A stretch of 64,000 nt of DNA. It comes from UBA2029 sp037447125. GTDB lineage: Bacteria; Chloroflexota; Anaerolineae; Aggregatilineales; Aggregatilineaceae. The position numbers were made by a program, and so were the translations under genes. Where the stretch lies: positions 47,656 to 111,655 of the forward strand of contig JBBIHG010000002.1 of NCBI GenBank assembly GCA_037447125.1. Direction: 5' to 3'. The notes beneath the pieces are model-generated. The model did not search any database and was not told where the DNA came from. It worked only from the letters and a program-made list of their open reading frames with translations. Shown in pieces: positions 27,301 through 36,416 of the stretch (position 1 is the stretch's first letter; every line of letters begins with the position of its first letter).

Positions 27301-29757
27301 TTCCAACTCACCAACGACCAGATCGCCCTGTTGATTGCGCGCATGTGGGAAGGCGATGGTCATCTGAACGAAAAGGGGCGCAGCTTGTACTACGCGACCG
27401 CGTCCGAACGACTTGCGCGCCAACTCCAGCACCTCATGTTACGCCTAGGGATTGTCACCAGAGTGCGCGAAGTCAGGTTTCCTTACAAGGATGGGCGTGT
27501 TGGGTATCAGTTGTTCGTTACTGGCTATGAGAATCTGGCGGCGTTCTCACAGTCTGTTGGCAATCGTTTTGTCAGTGGGGAACGGAAGGCCCTGCTTGCC
27601 CGACTGCTCAAGCGCGGCGAGGCGCTGACTGCTGGCACAAAGGACATCGTACCACTAGGCGTGAAGGAGCGCGTCCGCAGTCTCAAAGATGCCTCCGGGC
27701 TGACCTGGGGCGAAGTCTATGCAGCCACGGGGATTGCCATGCGCGAGTTCTCGCCCACCTCCAGTGCGGCCAAGTCCGGTTTTACCCGCACAACTGTGAG
27801 CCGACTAGCAGAATACTTTGACGCAACCGATCTGCGAATTCTTGCCGCCAGCGACGTGTATTGGGACAAGATCGCCGCCATCGAGTACGCGGGTGAAGCC
27901 GAAACTTACGACCTGACCGTGCCTGACACGCACAACTTCGTCGCCAACGACATCCTGGTGCACAACTCGCACGCCGCCGACTATGCCGTGCTCACCTGCC
28001 AGACGGCCTTCCTCAAGTGCCACTACCCGCACGAGTACATGGCCGCCCTGATGAGCGTGCACCGCGATGACTCCGGCAAGGTCGGCCTTTTCGCCGCCGA
28101 CTGCACCCGCATGGGCATCGCCGTGCTGCCGCCCACCGTCAACAGCAGCGAGCTGGACTTCAGCATCGAGACGCAGCCGGACGGGACGCGCGCCATCCGT
28201 TTTGGGCTGGGTGCGATCAAGAATGTGGGCGTCGGGCCGCTGGAGCACATCCTCAGCGCCCGCGCCGAGGGCGGCCCCTTCCGCGATCTGGACGACTTCT
28301 GCCGCCGCGTGGACGCGCGCATCGTCAACAAGCGCGCGCTGGAGTCGCTGATCAAGGTGGGCGCGCTGGACGAGTTCGCCGACCGGCCCACGCTGCTGGC
28401 GGCGCTGGATCGCATCGTCAGCTTCTCCGCCGACCACCACAAGGCGAAGGATGCCGGGCAGATGAGTCTCTTCGGCGCGGAGACAGGCGTCAGCTTCGGC
28501 GCGCAGGAGAGCATCCTGGCCAGCCTGCGCGACGTAGAGCCGATCTCCAGGCGCGAGATGCTCAACTGGGAGCGCGAGCTGGTCGGCCTCTACGTAACCG
28601 ATCACCCGCTCAAATCGGTCATGGCCCAGCTTCAGCAGGTCACTACCCACACCAGCGCCGAGCTGACCGACGCGGGCGAAGCGGCCAATGGCCTGGCGGT
28701 GACTATCGCCGGGCTGGTCACCAACCTGCGCACCTTCTTCACCAAGCGCGGCGACCCGATGGCCATGCTGACCATCGAGGACATCACCGGCACGATCAGT
28801 GCGGTCATGTTCCCGCGCACCTGGGCGCAGTATCAGGACATCGTGGATGAGGACGCCGTGCTGGTCGTCAAGGGCAAAGCGGACACCTCGCGCGGCGATG
28901 TCCAGGTCATTGTGGACGTTGTGACGCAGAACTTCGACGTAATAGCCGCCATCGAGCACCCACCCAGCCTGGACGACCTGCGCCTGTCGTGGATCGCCGA
29001 TGAAGGCCCGGCTGCCCTCGACGATGAGGCTGCTGGCGAAGACAACGGCCCCTTTGACGAGGAGACCGGCGAGATAGTCGCCGCCCACGAAGACGAGCAG
29101 CCCACGCTGGTCACCGAGCCAGTCATCCCGGCATCGGCAGGGGCCAGCGCACCCGACACGCCGCCGATCGCACCTCCCTCACCCGCACACAGCGCGCCGC
29201 ACCCCCCACCCGATCCGGGGATGATCACCGACCGCGAGGTGCCTGGCTGGCTGGAAGATGAATGGGTGGGCGGCTGGTCGGGGGAGCCGGACTACGAATA
29301 CCACGAGGTGACGGGCCACGTCACCGGCGTTCGCCCGCCGGGCGAGCGGAAAGAGGAGCAGAGGCCGCAGCGCGAATCCGCCTTCGACGAATTAGGCCGC
29401 GTCCGCCCGCCTGCTCCGGTGCAGCCGCCGGTCGCCCCTGCCGATGCTGACGCCCTGCCGCCCATCCCGGCGCGGCGTCCGCCTGCCGCACAGCCGCGCG
29501 ACGTCCCCCCGACCGCGGGCCGGCTGCTGACGCTGATCATGACCCGCTCCGGCGACTCCACCGCCGATCGGCGCAAGCTGCGCCGGCTGCACGGCTTCCT
29601 GACGCAGTATCCGGGGCACGACCACTTCCGCGTCCTGTTGGAGGGGGGAGGGCAGCGCGCCTGCCTGGAGTTCCCCAATCACCCCATTCGCATCAACGAG
29701 GATATTCTAACCTTCACCACGAATATGCTCGGCGCGGACAACGTCAGCGTGGAATGA
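24373..29757 (+). CDS. dnaE: DNA polymerase III alpha subunit, interrupted by an intein
   Basis: A 1794-codon gene; removal of the intein (residues 773-1198) leaves 1368 residues. The N-terminal PHP domain has HVHTEFSLLDG and AITDHGTMFG. The polymerase active site carries Asp403 and Asp405 in MPDIDLDYPEDRR and Asp569 in LLKVDFLGLS. After the intein come the rest of the fingers (SHAADYAVLTCQ), a helix-hairpin-helix region, the OB domain (VTIAGLVTNLRTFFTKRGDPMA) and a long Pro-rich tail ending in an extra alpha+beta module (about the last 90 residues), which makes it longer than the ~1160-residue E. coli protein. It is the replicative polymerase subunit. Confidence 0.97.
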   Translation: MPDAPNFVHLHVHTEFSLLDGLSQINRLVRRAKELDMPALAITDHGTMFGVIDFYRSCRAEGIRPIIGMEAYLTPWDRSRFDRDSELDNKPYHLLLLARDQTGYKNLLRLASAAQLEGYYYRPRVDHDLLAQHAEGLIATSGCLAAEIPRLVEQGREAEALQRIGWYQDVFGRENFFLELQHHHIEQLHVLNRWLLERQGHANVPLVATNDVHYVLEEDYDAHDTLLCIQTGNVKADQNRLRFESQTFHLRSAQEMWRLFREVPEALDNTLRIAEMCDINLDSDGYHLPVFPVPAGFSAETYLRHLCERGLRWRYGERAADPIVRGRLDYELRMIHEMGFDTYFLIVWDLCEFARHADIWWNVRGSGAGSVAAYCLGITNIDPLTNGLLFERFLNPGRVSMPDIDLDYPEDRRAEMIQYCAQKYGEDKVAAIITFGTLGSKAAIRDVGRAFDLPPTEVDRLARLIPSAAKPVKFKDALGDDPEKALPDLKAAYESDRTARRLIDAARQLEGVTRHASTHAAGVIVADKPLVEYIPLHRPTKGSAEDAPVKMVTQFPMETCESIGLLKVDFLGLSTLTIMRRACEMIEQYHGIHYDLSNIPYRPDPDNPETSRKIAEMFEMLGRGETIGVFQLESQGMRRMLTDMRPQKFEHIVAGIALYRPGPMEYIPTYNRRLHDSEAIEYKHEKLKPILEETYGIIVYQEQIMQIGAELFGYSLGEADLMRRAVSKKKKEDLLQHRMIFTERGPQHGVDPDTANAIFDDIEFFARYGFNKCVVGETEIVDAASGRLVRVGDLAEGAATVEHTLTCDLDHLALHPGPVTQVMANGVKPVYRLTTQLGRQITATANHPFYTFDGWRLLGELSVGDAIAVPRRLPVEGRVEWPAHRVIVLGHLIAEGNLCHPHGAYFYTQDEEQLRDYVTHLEQFTNTEASVSTHKNTYSVYSRRIDRQQPPELITWLRQLGVWGKTASEKALPPEVFQLTNDQIALLIARMWEGDGHLNEKGRSLYYATASERLARQLQHLMLRLGIVTRVREVRFPYKDGRVGYQLFVTGYENLAAFSQSVGNRFVSGERKALLARLLKRGEALTAGTKDIVPLGVKERVRSLKDASGLTWGEVYAATGIAMREFSPTSSAAKSGFTRTTVSRLAEYFDATDLRILAASDVYWDKIAAIEYAGEAETYDLTVPDTHNFVANDILVHNSHAADYAVLTCQTAFLKCHYPHEYMAALMSVHRDDSGKVGLFAADCTRMGIAVLPPTVNSSELDFSIETQPDGTRAIRFGLGAIKNVGVGPLEHILSARAEGGPFRDLDDFCRRVDARIVNKRALESLIKVGALDEFADRPTLLAALDRIVSFSADHHKAKDAGQMSLFGAETGVSFGAQESILASLRDVEPISRREMLNWERELVGLYVTDHPLKSVMAQLQQVTTHTSAELTDAGEAANGLAVTIAGLVTNLRTFFTKRGDPMAMLTIEDITGTISAVMFPRTWAQYQDIVDEDAVLVVKGKADTSRGDVQVIVDVVTQNFDVIAAIEHPPSLDDLRLSWIADEGPAALDDEAAGEDNGPFDEETGEIVAAHEDEQPTLVTEPVIPASAGASAPDTPPIAPPSPAHSAPHPPPDPGMITDREVPGWLEDEWVGGWSGEPDYEYHEVTGHVTGVRPPGERKEEQRPQRESAFDELGRVRPPAPVQPPVAPADADALPPIPARRPPAAQPRDVPPTAGRLLTLIMTRSGDSTADRRKLRRLHGFLTQYPGHDHFRVLLEGGGQRACLEFPNHPIRINEDILTFTTNMLGADNVSVE
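26689..27966 (+). other. DnaE intein with LAGLIDADG homing endonuclease
   Basis: In-frame 426-residue insertion splitting YGFNK from SHAADYA. Splicing blocks are complete: block A CVVGETEIVD with Cys1, block B TATANHPFYT (T-x-x-H), block F/G AETYDLTVPDTHNFVANDILVHN ending in His-Asn, with Ser as the +1 nucleophile. Two DOD motifs, LGHLIAEGN and LLIARMWEGDGH, mark a LAGLIDADG endonuclease with acidic residues retained, so homing activity looks intact. Base composition is visibly less G+C-rich than the flanking exteins, which fits lateral arrival. Confidence 0.95.
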
Positions 29758-29770
29758 CAGGGGCGGGTCA

Positions 29771-29793
29771 GGCGCTGCTCTGCTGCGCCCTGG
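29771..29793. repeat. 23-bp dispersed repeat (GGCGC..GCGCC type)
   Basis: The same 23 bases occur in reverse orientation at 63844-63866. The ends GGCGC/GCGCC can pair. It lies in the short spacer after dnaE. Confidence 0.5.
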
Positions 29794-29800
29794 CCTGGCG

Positions 29801-30673
29801 CTAACCCGCGAGCAGCGCCACGCCGGTGCCGTCCGGGTCGCGCAGCAGGGCGCGGCGCGCGCCATCACCGTCGTTCTGCACATCGAGCGGCGCGCCTGCG
29901 CCTTGCAGCCGCGCTCGCAGTGTCTCCCACGCCGCCACATCCGGCAGGCGCACGCCGAAGGCCACCAGTCCGGCGGCGTCCGGTGGCGGCGAGGGCGCGC
30001 CGCGCCCGGCCCAGATGTTCAGCCCCAGGTGATGGTGATAGCCGCCCGCCGCCACGAACAGCGCGCCCGGATAGGTGCGCTGCGTCACCTCGAACCCCAC
30101 TAGCCCGCAGTAGAACGCCTCGGCCCGCGCCAGATCGGAGACTTGCAGGTGCATGTGGCCGATGTCGGCGCGCGGGTCAATGGCCTCCGCCGGCTCGCCG
30201 GCCAGGCGGAGCAGGGCGCGCACGTCGAGCGGCTCGCTGACCATCGCCGCCTGTCCCGCCTGCCAGGGCCATGCCTCGCGCGGTCGGTCGGCGTACAGCT
30301 CCAGCCCGTTGCCGTCCGGATCGCTCAGGTAAAGCGCCTCGCTGACGCCGTGATCCGCTGCCCCGTGCAGCGGCCACCTGCGCTCGATCAGCCGCCGCAG
30401 GAGGCGCGCCAGCGACGGACGGTCTGGCAGGCGGATCGCCACATGATACAGCCCGGTTGTGCGCGGCGGCCTGGGCCGTGCGGCGGGCTGGGCCTCCAAC
30501 ACGATCAGCGGCGGGGGCGCGCCGGTCGCCGAGAGAGCGGCGCTTGAGCCATCCGCGTTGATCACGCGCATTCCGAGCAGATCGCAGTAGAAGGCCAGCG
30601 CGCGCTCGCGGTCGGCGACGCGCAGATGGGCGTAGGCGATGTGGGTTGCGGCGGGCAGAGCGTAGGCATCCAT
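29801..30673 (-). CDS. VOC-superfamily dioxygenase (CatE-like catechol-2,3-dioxygenase family)
   Basis: A 290-residue protein with two vicinal-oxygen-chelate halves. Half 1 (about 8-130) has AYAHLRVADRERALAFYCDLLGMRV, LYHVAIRLPDR and YLSDPDGNGLELYADRP. Half 2 (about 165-290) has IGHMHLQVSDLARAEAFYCGLVGFEV, GYHHHLGLNIW and LRDPDGTGVALL. The metal ligands in such proteins are His, His, Glu; the second half has GHMHLQ and HHHLG but ends in VALL rather than ExY, so metal coordination may be modified. CAGGAG precedes the ATG. Substrate unknown. Confidence 0.85.
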   Translation of the reverse strand: MDAYALPAATHIAYAHLRVADRERALAFYCDLLGMRVINADGSSAALSATGAPPPLIVLEAQPAARPRPPRTTGLYHVAIRLPDRPSLARLLRRLIERRWPLHGAADHGVSEALYLSDPDGNGLELYADRPREAWPWQAGQAAMVSEPLDVRALLRLAGEPAEAIDPRADIGHMHLQVSDLARAEAFYCGLVGFEVTQRTYPGALFVAAGGYHHHLGLNIWAGRGAPSPPPDAAGLVAFGVRLPDVAAWETLRARLQGAGAPLDVQNDGDGARRALLRDPDGTGVALLAG

Positions 30674-30719
30674 GGGCAGTCTCCTGGTGTCTGCAAGATT
30701 GTAGCAGCGTCCGCGCGCA

Positions 30720-31529
30720 TCAGCCGTAGATGCGCGCCAGGAGGCGCTCAGTTAGCGCCGGGAAGTGCCGTCCCGCCCACAGCAGGGCGCTATCGCGCCA
30801 GCGTAGGGTCATGGTGCGCGGCTTGCGCTCCAGCGCGCGGGCGATGCCCCCGGCGACCTGCTCTGGCGTCATGGCCGGCCACCTGGGGGCGACGCGCCCC
30901 GGCTGGCCGAGCCGCCGCTCAGCGAACTCGGTATCCGTCTGCCCCACCCACAGCACCGAGACGTGAATGCTGTCGGGGCGTAGCTCGGCGCGCAGCGCGC
31001 GCCCCAGCGCGTCTACGGCGGCTTTGCTGGCGCTGTAGACGCTGACATAAGGCCCCGGCAACGGCCCCAGCACCGACGAGATGATCACGATATGTCCGCC
31101 GCCGCTGGCGCGCATGGCCGGCACCGCCGCCCGCACACTGTGAATCACGCCGTCAATGTTGGTGCGTAGCACCGTCTCGATGTCCGCCCACTCCGCCTCC
31201 ACCAGCGGGCCGCGATGACCGAGTCCGGCGTTGGCGACCAGCACGTTAAGCCGGTTGAACTCGGCCAGCGTCAGGGCGACCGCACGGCGCATGGCCTCTG
31301 GATTGGTCACGTCGGCGGTGATGGGCAGGACGACGCCCGGCAGCTCGCGCGTCTCGACCTCGCGGCGCAGGGCCTCCAGGCGGTCGGCGCGGCGCCCGGT
31401 CACGGTCACGCGGTCGCCCAGCGCGGCAAAGAGCAGGGCTGACGCCCGGCCAATGCCCGACGACCCGCCGGTGATCAGCAGCACGCGCGGCGCATCAATG
31501 GGAAGTAGTGCCTTGCGGAATAGCTGCAC
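30720..31529 (-). CDS. Short-chain dehydrogenase/reductase
   Basis: A 269-residue classical SDR. Nucleotide binding is shown by ITGGSSGIGRAS (T-G-x3-G-x-G), with TGRRADR after the second strand suggesting NADP preference. NAGLGHRG is the structural N-A-G motif, and the catalytic Ser (IISSVLG) and Y-x3-K (YSASKAAV) are present. The C-terminus has a hydrophobic, possibly membrane-associating tail (LLWAGRHFPALTERLL). The start is GTG at 31529 with AAAGG upstream. It sits between a VOC gene and a secreted protein on the same strand; substrate not inferable. Confidence 0.9.
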   Translation of the reverse strand: MQLFRKALLPIDAPRVLLITGGSSGIGRASALLFAALGDRVTVTGRRADRLEALRREVETRELPGVVLPITADVTNPEAMRRAVALTLAEFNRLNVLVANAGLGHRGPLVEAEWADIETVLRTNIDGVIHSVRAAVPAMRASGGGHIVIISSVLGPLPGPYVSVYSASKAAVDALGRALRAELRPDSIHVSVLWVGQTDTEFAERRLGQPGRVAPRWPAMTPEQVAGGIARALERKPRTMTLRWRDSALLWAGRHFPALTERLLARIYG

Positions 31530-31559
31530 AGCGATGCCTTTCTGCTGGACGGCGCGCGG

Positions 31560-32810
31560 TCAGCGCACGGGCCGCACGGCCAGGCCCCACACATTTTCGG
31601 CGATATCTTCCCCCGCGCCGCCCTCCGCCGGGACTCGCCAGAGGTGCGTGGCCGGCATGTAGACCTGCATCTCCGGGTCGGCGGGCTGCGCGCCGGGCCA
31701 GACGCGGCGCGCGTTCAGGTCATTGACCAGCAGCGTGTTGGGGTCCACCACGACGGCGAAGACATAGCGATCGGTCGCCGCCAGCGCGCTGACGCCGTAC
31801 ACATCCGGACGCCAGGCCAGCTCACGGATGACACCCGTGACCAGGTTGAGGCGGTAGAGGATGATGTCGGCGCTGCGCAGGTCCACGGGAAAGGCAGGCT
31901 CTCTGTCCAGGGCCAGCGGCGTCGTGGGAAGCCGGCGGGCGATGAAGTAGAGGAAAGCGTTGTCCGGCGACCAGGCGACGCGCTCGATGACGCCAATTCC
32001 CCCGGCGATGGCGATCTCGTAATCGCGCACGCCGCCGGTGATCAGGTCAATCACGCGCAGCACGCTGTTGACGGTCGGCCCGGCCAGATGCGTGCGCGCC
32101 AGATTCGTCGTCGCCGCGCCGGGCACGAACTCCGTATCGTAGACAGTGAAATCACCTGTGCCCATGTTGTAGAGGGCCAGCCCTGGGTCGGGGAAGCAGC
32201 ACGTGCCGAACACGTTGCTGCCGTAGGTCGGCCACAGGTTGGGGCGGCCAGGGCCGAGCAGGCCACCGTCGCGCACATAGAGCGCCGCGGCGAAGGTGAC
32301 CGCCACCTGCGACGACCCCGCCAGGAAGCGCCCGAAATAGCCAGTCAACCGCCCGGTGCCGCCGTCGGCTGCGCTGAAATTGAGGTCGCGGAAGGGGAAG
32401 GAGACACGATCGGGGTACTGATCGCCGGCCTGCTGCGGCGAGACCGTTTCCAGGTAGTAGAGCATCTGCCCATCCTGGGAGAGGGTTAGCGTGCGCCCGT
32501 AGAAACCAGGCACCCTCACCGCCGCGCCGCCCGCTGCGCCGGTCGCGTACAGCCCATCGTCGCGGGCAATGTAGAGTTTGCGCCCGTCAGTAGTCCAGAA
32601 GAGGCGCGCGCCCTGCCCGTAAGTGAACGTGGGGCCGGTTTGCTCAAGGGGCTGTCCGGCGGAGTCGGCCAGCGTGACCGTGTCCTGCCAGACGTAGGCC
32701 AGGGCCACGTCGCCACTCTGCCCGCGCGCCACGCCCACCAGCGGCAGCGCCAACAGCAGGACGCTCCCCGCCGCTCCCAGCACGCTCAGCCAGCGCGAAC
32801 GCGGATTCAT
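31560..32810 (-). CDS. Secreted beta-propeller-like protein
   Basis: A 416-residue exported protein. The start at 32810 is set by GGAGGT eight bases upstream and by the signal peptide MNPRSRWLSVLGAAGSVLLLALPLVGVA (cleavage near ARG-QS). The mature part has repeated short strand sets, e.g. RLFWTTDGRKLYIARDDGLYA, LTLSQDGQMLYYLETVS and RVAWSPDNAFLYFIARRL, typical of TolB/WD40-like propellers. There are two adjacent cysteines (FGTCCFPDP). It resembles the secreted protein at 1129-2706 in architecture, without the SH3b part. Function unknown. Confidence 0.8.
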   Translation of the reverse strand: MNPRSRWLSVLGAAGSVLLLALPLVGVARGQSGDVALAYVWQDTVTLADSAGQPLEQTGPTFTYGQGARLFWTTDGRKLYIARDDGLYATGAAGGAAVRVPGFYGRTLTLSQDGQMLYYLETVSPQQAGDQYPDRVSFPFRDLNFSAADGGTGRLTGYFGRFLAGSSQVAVTFAAALYVRDGGLLGPGRPNLWPTYGSNVFGTCCFPDPGLALYNMGTGDFTVYDTEFVPGAATTNLARTHLAGPTVNSVLRVIDLITGGVRDYEIAIAGGIGVIERVAWSPDNAFLYFIARRLPTTPLALDREPAFPVDLRSADIILYRLNLVTGVIRELAWRPDVYGVSALAATDRYVFAVVVDPNTLLVNDLNARRVWPGAQPADPEMQVYMPATHLWRVPAEGGAGEDIAENVWGLAVRPVR

Positions 32811-32932
32811 GGGCACACCTCCTGGGCTTGTCCCATCGTGTGCCGCTAGTGTACCGCGCAGCAAAGGGGATCGGGAATAGGACTGTGGCCCTGGAAACGA
32901 CGAGAGGGCGGGCGAGCCGGTGGGAGCAGCGC

Positions 32933-33859
32933 TCACGCTCCCGGTTGCCGGAGCGTTCGCCACGCTTCGACGATCGCCCGGTTGACGGGCACCGCCTCGA
33001 AGAAGCGCGCGCGCCCGGCATCGGAGAGGCCCTCCGCCTGGCGCTCCAGCAGCGTGTGCGCCGCCTCGAGCAGCTCGCCAGCGACGTCCTCCTGGCGCAT
33101 GGCGTGCAATGCCCGGTAAGCCGTCCAGTAGACGCGCAGCGGCTCGTCCAGCCGGGCGGGACCGCGCTCGCTGAGATGCTGCAGGACTTCCTCGACCAGC
33201 CCGTAGGCGGCCACAGCCTGCCCCTGAGCCAACATCACCCGGGCGACGCCCGCCGTGGACTCCATCGCCTCGACCGGCGCGGAGAGGGCGCGCCAGCGCT
33301 CGACCGCGGCGCCATAAGCAGCCAGGGCGGCTTCCCAGTCCTTGCGCGCTTCGTGCAATAGACCGAGGAAATGCCCCGCCTGCCCTGCGCCCCAGTTGTC
33401 CACCGTCCGGGCGCTCAGCAGCAACGCCTTATCGAGCAGCGCCGCCGCGCCCTCGAAGTCGCCTTGCTCGGTGAGCACCGCGCCCAGGCACGCTCGTGCC
33501 GTGATCTCCCCGCCGGATAGCTCCCATTCCTGGGCGACGAGAATGGCCGCGCGGTGATCATCCGCCGCCGCCGCGTAGTCGCCCAGCCGCCGGTAGACGC
33601 TCCCCCGTGCGTTGCGCGCGGAGACCTCGCCGGGGCCGCGCCCCAGTCGCGCCCAGACCTCGATGGCCGCCGTCAGCATGGGCAGCGCCCGCGCGTAGCG
33701 CCAGGCGGCAGCGGTCTGCACGCCCTGGCTGTTGGCTTTGGCCGCGACGGAATCCAGCCGCTCGCGCGTGCCGGGATCGGCGAGGTCGGCCAGCTCCAGC
33801 GAGACGACGAGCCTGTCCCACCAGGGGCCGGGCGCTGCTCGAATCGGGTCAGTGGACAA
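32933..33859 (-). CDS. TPR-repeat protein
   Basis: A 308-residue all-helical protein, with TTG at 33859 as start (GAGGAG ten bases upstream). Several tetratricopeptide-like units are visible: ARNARGSVYRRLGDYAAAADDHRAA, ARACLGAVLTEQGDFEGAAALLDKA, GHFLGLLHEARKDWEAALAAYGAA and STAGVARVMLAQGQAVAAYGL. Such proteins are scaffolds, often found with signalling or regulatory genes. It diverges from the VOC gene at 33938, and the two share a 78-bp intergenic region with a strong palindromic operator. Confidence 0.82.
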   Translation of the reverse strand: MSTDPIRAAPGPWWDRLVVSLELADLADPGTRERLDSVAAKANSQGVQTAAAWRYARALPMLTAAIEVWARLGRGPGEVSARNARGSVYRRLGDYAAAADDHRAAILVAQEWELSGGEITARACLGAVLTEQGDFEGAAALLDKALLLSARTVDNWGAGQAGHFLGLLHEARKDWEAALAAYGAAVERWRALSAPVEAMESTAGVARVMLAQGQAVAAYGLVEEVLQHLSERGPARLDEPLRVYWTAYRALHAMRQEDVAGELLEAAHTLLERQAEGLSDAGRARFFEAVPVNRAIVEAWRTLRQPGA

Positions 33860-33873
33860 GAAGCCAACTCCTC

Positions 33874-33902
33874 TTGACAGATAAGAACATATGTTCTATC
33901 AT
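33874..33902 (+). promoter_or_regulatory. Strong sigma-70-type promoter of the VOC gene
   Basis: TTGACA (33874-33879), 17-nt spacer, TATCAT (33897-33902). It is the closest match to the consensus promoter in the window, and the spacer contains the palindromic operator at 33884-33897. Confidence 0.8.
33884..33897. promoter_or_regulatory. 14-bp palindromic operator, LexA-box-like
   Basis: AGAACATATGTTCT is a perfect palindrome filling the -35/-10 spacer of the promoter at 33874-33902. Its core GAACATATGTTC matches the GAAC-N4-GTTC pattern of Firmicutes/Actinobacteria LexA boxes. It lies 37 nt from the start of the divergent TPR gene, so one repressor could control both. Another palindrome-binding repressor would fit equally well. 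Confidence 0.6.
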
Positions 33903-33937
33903 GAGTATACTATTCCAGTGATCACAGGAGATTGCCC

Positions 33938-34339
33938 ATGCCCACCCCCGCCATCAGCCATATTATCCTGACCGTCTCCGATCTCGACAAGGCGCGCGCT
34001 TTCTACGGCGACCTGCTCGGCTTTGAGCTGCACGAAGTGCCCGCCCAAAACGGTAGCCTGCTCTACTTCCAGGCCGAAGGTGGCGCCTCGGTCTGGCTGA
34101 TCCGGCACGCCCAGACGCCGCCCGGCGACCGCTTCAGCGAGTTCCGCATCGGGCTGGATCATCTGGCTTTCGCTGCGCCGAGCAAGGAGTTCCTTGACGC
34201 ACTGGCCAACCGGCTGCTCGCCGCCGGGGTCAATACGAAGGGCGTTGAGCTTTTTCATGGGCGCTGGCACTACATTGCCTTCCGCGACCCGGACAATATC
34301 CAGCTTGAGTACTGGTTGGACGAGCCGGTTGCGCCGTGA
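33938..34339 (+). CDS. VOC (glyoxalase/bleomycin-resistance) family protein
   Basis: A 133-residue single VOC module. The ATG at 33938 is preferred to a TTG six bases earlier because GGAG ends seven bases before it. Motifs: ISHIILTVSDLDKARAFYGDLLGFELHEV, GLDHLAFAAPS and RDPDNIQLEYWL give two histidines and a terminal glutamate as likely metal ligands; two chains usually form the barrel. Members include glyoxalases, dioxygenases and drug-modifying or -binding proteins, and this one cannot be narrowed. It has its own strong promoter with an operator inside and ends in a remarkable cloverleaf palindrome. Confidence 0.85.
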   Translation: MPTPAISHIILTVSDLDKARAFYGDLLGFELHEVPAQNGSLLYFQAEGGASVWLIRHAQTPPGDRFSEFRIGLDHLAFAAPSKEFLDALANRLLAAGVNTKGVELFHGRWHYIAFRDPDNIQLEYWLDEPVAP

Positions 34340-34340
34340 A

Positions 34341-34422
34341 GCGCCGGGCGCAGCAGGCGAAGCCTGCTCAGGGTGACGGTCTCCGTCACCCTGCTGCGCT
34401 GGACAGCGCAGGCGCCCGGCGC
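34341..34422. other. 82-nt fully paired four-way-junction palindrome between convergent genes
   Basis: The outer stem of 11 bp (34341-34351 with 34412-34422) encloses three hairpins without any unpaired base at the junction. Arm 1 has 7 bp (34352-34358/34362-34368, loop GAA). Arm 2 has 11 bp (34369-34379/34383-34393, loop TCT). Arm 3 has 7 bp (34394-34400/34405-34411, loop GGAC). All pairs are Watson-Crick. It lies between the stops of the VOC gene and the convergent mutase gene, so it could act as a bidirectional terminator, although no T-tract follows either side. Confidence 0.85.
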
Positions 34423-34435
34423 GCGCTCGCGCACA

Positions 34436-36115
<1,680 letters not shown>

Positions 36116-36197
36116 TGCGAGGCAACCTCTCTCACTGATCCGGTGGGGAGTGTTGCTCTGATTCTAGGGATCTTCGTGGCGATAGTCCAGGCGTGGC

Positions 36198-36250
36198 GGG
36201 GGTTCACGAGCAAGGTGACGGAAGGCCCCCATCCCCCGGCCCCTTCCTGT
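36198..36250. repeat. Fragment of the GGGyCCACGA-type element
   Basis: GGGGTTCACGAGCAAGGTG followed by GCCCCCATCCCCCGGCCCC parallels the left half of the element at 16806-16987 and the fragment at 40678-40740. The right half is missing. Confidence 0.45.
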
Positions 36251-36276
36251 CAGGGGTAGGTTCTTAACGTGTACAG

Positions 36277-36393
36277 TTAACCTTCTTCAAGGACAGTCTG
36301 ACTGAAACGTTGCACGGTTTGGATGGGACACGCGCCCATGTTGCGATAGCCGAGATGCGGACGCTCGGTGTTGTAGTGAACAAGCCGGGTAAC
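36277..36393 (-). pseudogene. C-terminal remnant of an IS transposase (IS481/IS3-type integrase core)
   Basis: A 38-codon minus-strand reading, VTRLVHYNTERPHLGYRNMG then ACPIQTVQRF and a stop at 36277. The Y-N-x-x-R-P-H-x-x-L/G-Y segment is the hallmark of the end of DDE integrase-core transposases of the IS481/IS3 group. Upstream sequence is unrelated, so the body has been lost. A palindromic TTAACGTGTACAGTTAA at 36264-36280 may be the trace of the IS end. It lies immediately beside the HepT/MntA pair. Confidence 0.75.
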
Positions 36394-36416
36394 AGAGCAA
36401 CAATCGGATCCCAATC

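Noticed and set aside
34341..34422. Integron attC or tRNA interpretation of the cloverleaf
   Set aside because: No attC core sites or extrahelical bases, no CCA end or conserved tRNA loop bases, and all arms are fully paired with 3-4-nt loops.
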